In this document: positions 60,817 through 64,000 of the stretch, piece after piece
Layout: every line of letters starts with the position of its first letter
Position numbering within the stretch: the first letter of the stretch is position 1
NCBI GenBank assembly: GCA_034766995.1
Contig: CM068321.1
Span: 7,946,526 to 8,010,525, forward strand
Direction: 5' to 3'
Length of the DNA stretch: 64,000 nt
Source of the DNA: Acanthacorydalis orientalis
Taxonomy: Eukaryota; Arthropoda; Insecta; Megaloptera; Corydalidae
The notes under the pieces: generated by a model
Seen by the model: the letters and a program-made list of their open reading frames with translations, nothing else
Told to the model about the DNA's origin: nothing
Database searches by the model: none
Made by a program: the position numbers and the translations under genes

Positions 60817-61255
60817 ATTTCTCTACAAAAATGATATAAAATAGAGTGATAAGAATTTAGTTGTTTTTGAATAGTTGATCTTTTCATTAGTATTGTTTTA
60901 AAATTTTTGTTGAATGTCTGATGCGAACACTAAATAAAATGTTTTATAAAAAAAGTAGTCGTATATGAAGCAGAATTTTAAAATTGACAGTTTCTGAAAA
61001 TGTAATAATATTTTGACCTTTTACCTGTTCTTATGAATTTCTTTTGAAACAATTTCTGTAAAAAAATGATTTAAAATAGGGTGATAAGAATTTAGTTGTT
61101 TTTGAATAGTTGATCTTTTTATTAGTATTATTTTAAATTTTTTGTCCAGTGTTTGATGCGAACACTAAATAAAATATATTTTATAAAAAAAAGTAGTCGG
61201 TACATAAAACAGAATTTTTAAATTGACAATTTCTGAAAATGTAATAATAATTTAA
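60817..61255 (+). repeat. Imperfect tandem duplication, period about 235 bp
   Basis: 60817-61013 and 61052-61255 are colinear. Shared words include GATAAGAATTTAGTTGTTTT, GATGCGAACACTAAATAAAA and TTTCTGAAAATGTAATAATA. The second copy ends directly next to the mariner insertion at 61260. Confidence 0.92.
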
Positions 61256-61259
61256 TATA

Positions 61260-61749
61260 TTAGATTGGCAGAAAAATAATTATACGTTTCGTTGTGTTCA
61301 TGTTAATATCACTTTAAAATGCATTTTTTGGTGTGTATTTTTGTAGCATCGACTTTGGTTTTATTAATAATTTTGCTTCAAATTGGGCTATTGAATTAAA
61401 GATTGAAAAGAAACAAATTAAAAACAGGTGGTAAAGAAGCAGGAACTGCTCGTAAACGATGCTTTTGGTGTGGGTACTGTTAAAAAACGTACGGTGCAAT
61501 GGGGGTTCTAAAAATTTCATCCTGGGGACAAGGGCCTTGAAGATGAAGGTTACAGTCATCCTTCTTCAGTTCATAACGACCAACTGAAGGTTTTAATTGA
61601 ATCAGAACCCCTCACAACAATTCGAGAGCTTGCATAAAAATTAGGCATTTGTCATCCAAAAGTTCTGGACCACTTAAAACTGGTAAAATAGCTGTAAATG
61701 TATATAAATTTGAAGGTCATAAACCGCAATTATTTGTCTACCAGCCTAA
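61260..61749 (+). mobile_element. Deletion-derived mariner-like element (copy F), 490 bp, both ends present
   Basis: Left end TTAGATTGGCAGAAAAATAA, right complement TTAGGCTGGTAGACAAATAA, with TA outside both (61258-61259, 61750-61751). The + strand encodes only the transposase N-terminus: GGKEAGTARKRCFWCGY, then KKRTVQWGF, GLEDEG, and a second helix-turn-helix ending with a LDHLKL-like stretch. It then passes directly to the 3' terminal segment (TGTATATAAATTTGAAGGTC). This is the clearest example of the deletion shared with copies A and B. Confidence 0.9.
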
Positions 61750-61751
61750 TA

Positions 61752-62699
61752 TTATATGTGTGTGTGTATACACACATACATCAATATTTTTATCCGTGTG
61801 TAAATATATCTCTTAAGCGTACAAATAAGCGCAATAGATACAACAATAGATGAATAAACTGTTGAAAAGAAAATGAATATAGTAGAATGCGAAAGCTTTT
61901 ATCCGTCGTTAGTGGATCGAAAATTGAAAGAGAATATAAAAAGACTGATGATAGTCAATGGAACCAAGGAAGTAAGTAAGGTATATTTAAAAGCACATCG
62001 TTGTTTCCGTATAGGAAGTTCACTGGAAACCTTCTATACATATTTTAGATAAACGCTTATTGATTGATGATACAATATATGTGCATGTGTTTGAGTACAG
62101 TGAAAAGATTTTTTATGTGTGCGAATATCTTTTTCAATCGACGCTAAATTGTTTGTATAATTAAGATTTGTTAAATGGTAGTCTTTGATCGTATTTTTAA
62201 CTGCTTATTTTTTAAAAAGTTTAATAAATTTTAAAATTGATTAGATATACTAAACTTCTTTGGGATTGAAAATGAAGTAATTTATTTAGTATTTATTTAA
62301 AAAAAAATAAATTTGATTATTTTCTGCAGTATTACATAAATAAAATGTAATTCTTCACACAGTAAACAAATCTTAATTCAGATAAACGAAAATTATGTTT
62401 TTTTTTTATTTTTATGAAAGCACACTCACTCACATCTCAAACAATACAGTTAATCTATTTGTTATTTTATCAAAATTAGGAGCTTCACAAATTAATTATG
62501 ATTAAAAATAAAATTACTTTTTGAAAATTTAACATTTTAGCCTGTAATTATAAAAAGAAGAATTGAAAAGTTTAATAATCAGTAATAAAAAAATATATTA
62601 AAGTAAAAATATGTAAAAAAATCATATCACAGCTTAAATGGTACACATTTAGAAAATATAAAAATAGGACTATTTTTATAAAAAAATAATATTTAATAT
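61752..62699. other. No gene recognised
   Basis: A GT-rich stretch at 61755, then AT-rich DNA without similarity. Confidence 0.5.
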
Positions 62700-63140
62700 T
62701 CTGTTAGACCCTCATCCCATTTTAAGAACATCAGCAAGTCACTAACAAATATTCTTTCACTTTGTGGATGTTTTTCTAGAATATTATTCCAGTTGATCAA
62801 CAAAGTTTATTTTAAGTTCTTTTTGTTTAAAATACTATGGATGCGTTATTTTCTTTTCTAAATGTGATCATAAATGTTCAATAATATTAAGATGGTGTCG
62901 GTATTTTTATACACAGTTATATGTAGAAAAACACTTACTGTATGTTTTGGATCGTTATCGTAATAATATTGGAAAGTATTTTTAGGGCTAATTTTTCAGT
63001 ATTATATTTTAGAATGTCTAAATACATGTCTTTATAGAGATATTACTTAATAAAATGAAAATTACAAACACCACTACTGGCCATACAACCCCACATCATC
63101 TCATGATCTCCACAATGCTTTACTGTAGAGTGTAAGTTCT
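62700..63140 (-). pseudogene. Tc1-type transposase, C-terminal half, decayed
   Basis: The minus strand from about 63140 reads KHCGDHEMMWGCMASSGVCN, FHFI, MYLDILK and EKLALK. These match the Tc1 segment G.VMVWGC.S..G...L..I...M....Y..IL. Then a degraded region with traces of the second catalytic motif (about 62960). The C-terminus is clear: RIHSILNKKNLK, LLINWNNILEKHPQSER and LLMFLKWDEGLTEY before the stop near 62700, in place of the Tc1 ending RL..VI..KG..T.Y. The first half of the gene is absent. Stops and frameshifts present. Confidence 0.75.
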
Positions 63141-63149
63141 TTGCTTTTA

Positions 63150-63838
63150 TTAGGTATGCAAATTAGTTCGGTGCTTTATTTTATAGAAAATGATTTTTAT
63201 GGGAAAGCAATACATTTAAATCTTCAAAATTATTAATACATTTTTTATCAGTGGTCAAAATTTGATTCAAAAAGTTCTCTGATTTTAGTCATGAAATAAG
63301 AGATGTACAGATTGTAAGACACTAATTTTTTATTGGGAGTTAATTCGTGTGGTACCCATTTACTTAATTTCCACCTCTTTCCTATTTTGTGTAAATGCTT
63401 CCGTACTGATTCGTCACTAACTTTAAACAATTATACAAGCTGTTGACACGTTCAACTGGAATTTGTTTCAGTCATTGTCTCCAAATCCTCGATATTTATA
63501 TTTGATGGTCTATCTGATCCGGTCTCGTCTTTAATAGATTCATCCTCGATTGAAATTTTTTTAAACTATCTCTGAGCCGTCCTTGATGTAACTGTATTTT
63601 TTCCAAACGTAGTACAAATTTTTTGCAGTTTCTGCAGCGTTAGTCCCAAGCTTAAATTCCTAAAGTAAACACACACGTACTACACTATTTTTCACTGACA
63701 TTTTTAAGGGTTAAAATTATTTTTTAAATTAAAGTGAACAGTTCGAGATTCATTTAAAACACATACTAATATTACTGATAAACAATTCTTGGAATTATTG
63801 TACGTCACAACAGTGACAGAACATTCTTGGTTACCTAA
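63150..63838 (-). mobile_element. Apparent hybrid mariner: 5' half of one family joined to the 3' end of another
   Basis: The 5' end (complement at 63838: TTAGGTAACCAAGAATGTTC) and the interior match the mariner at 2316-3645. The interior includes KVSDESVRKHLHKIGKRWKL and KWVPHELTPNKKLVSYN, and ends at TTDKKW-like codons near 63240. The last 85 bp (63150-63235) instead match the 3' end of the GGTGCC family (GCAAATTAGTTCGGTGC). TA lies at both outer borders (63148-63149, 63839-63840). The transposase is truncated before the second catalytic Asp. Either a recombined element or two fragments joined by deletion. Confidence 0.75.
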
Positions 63839-63895
63839 TATATAGTTTAAAAATACTGATATCTGGCGACTAATTCACTAAGAGCATAAATCAAA

Positions 63896-64000
63896 TCAAA
63901 AATATTTTATTGATAATACGTTATATCCATGGCCTTGTGGTGCCGGTTGATACTTAACAGCTATTGCGGTGCCTTTACCGTTGCCGGTATTTATCCGCGG
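63896..64000 (-). other. Possible exon edge, protein not recognised
   Basis: Composition jumps to GC-rich in the last 75 bases. On the minus strand one frame is open from the window end, giving GNGKGTAIAVKYQPAPQGHG and then YNVLSIKYF before TGA at 63896-63898. The + strand also has an open frame from ATG 63930 (MALWCRLILNSYCGAFTVAG). Possible minus-strand donors such as ACG|GTAAAG would shorten the first reading. The window ends here, so coding status and strand cannot be settled. Confidence 0.3.

Overview
This is eukaryotic, very AT-rich DNA, most likely from an insect. A hymenopteran is a reasonable guess, but the window does not prove it. The case rests on the number and variety of mariner/Tc1 remnants with insect-type transposase motifs, on dozens of (TA)n microsatellites, and on the absence of compact genes. 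I find no intact protein-coding host gene, no rRNA, tRNA or CRISPR array, and no convincing LTR or LINE element.

Layout. 1-4.6 kb holds two mariner-like elements and a PIF/Harbinger element with a MADF-domain remnant. 4.8-5.76 kb is CpG-richer and contains a candidate promoter and non-coding first exon on the + strand, with a good splice donor at 5454. 7.4-8.13 kb is an 18-bp minisatellite. 10.9-20.4 kb holds deletion-derived mariners, a hAT-type MITE with a perfect 8-bp target duplication, a nearly full-length but broken mariner (16326-17606), and a three-level nest (18785-20353). 22.4-22.9 kb is a CpG-richer island. 23.3-27.4 kb holds a broken Hsmar1/SETMAR-like mariner, a further mariner remnant and a 2-kb hAT with GTF2IRD2/ZBED-like protein. 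27.4-33.6 kb is TE-poor; it contains a strong recursive-splice-site match at 30768/30769 (+ strand) and a CpG-richer block at 31.7-32.65 kb. 33.6-48 kb holds more mariner remnants, a second hAT MITE, and a foldback MITE inside a transposase pseudogene. 48-56.7 kb is TE-poor with one GC-richer island. 56.7-63.84 kb holds further mariner/Tc1 remnants and an apparently hybrid mariner. The last 100 bases are GC-richer and could be the edge of an exon.

How it fits together. Every transposase here is broken, so no autonomous element is present. Several mariner families appear as copies that share the same internal deletion, meaning the deleted form itself was moved by a transposase supplied from elsewhere. 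One reading that ties the window together is a giant intron of a + strand gene: first exon near 5.12-5.45 kb, a recursive splice point at 30.77 kb, CpG-richer candidate regulatory blocks, and eight consecutive recognisable transposase remnants (24.7-59.5 kb) lying antisense. This is inference and needs RNA evidence.
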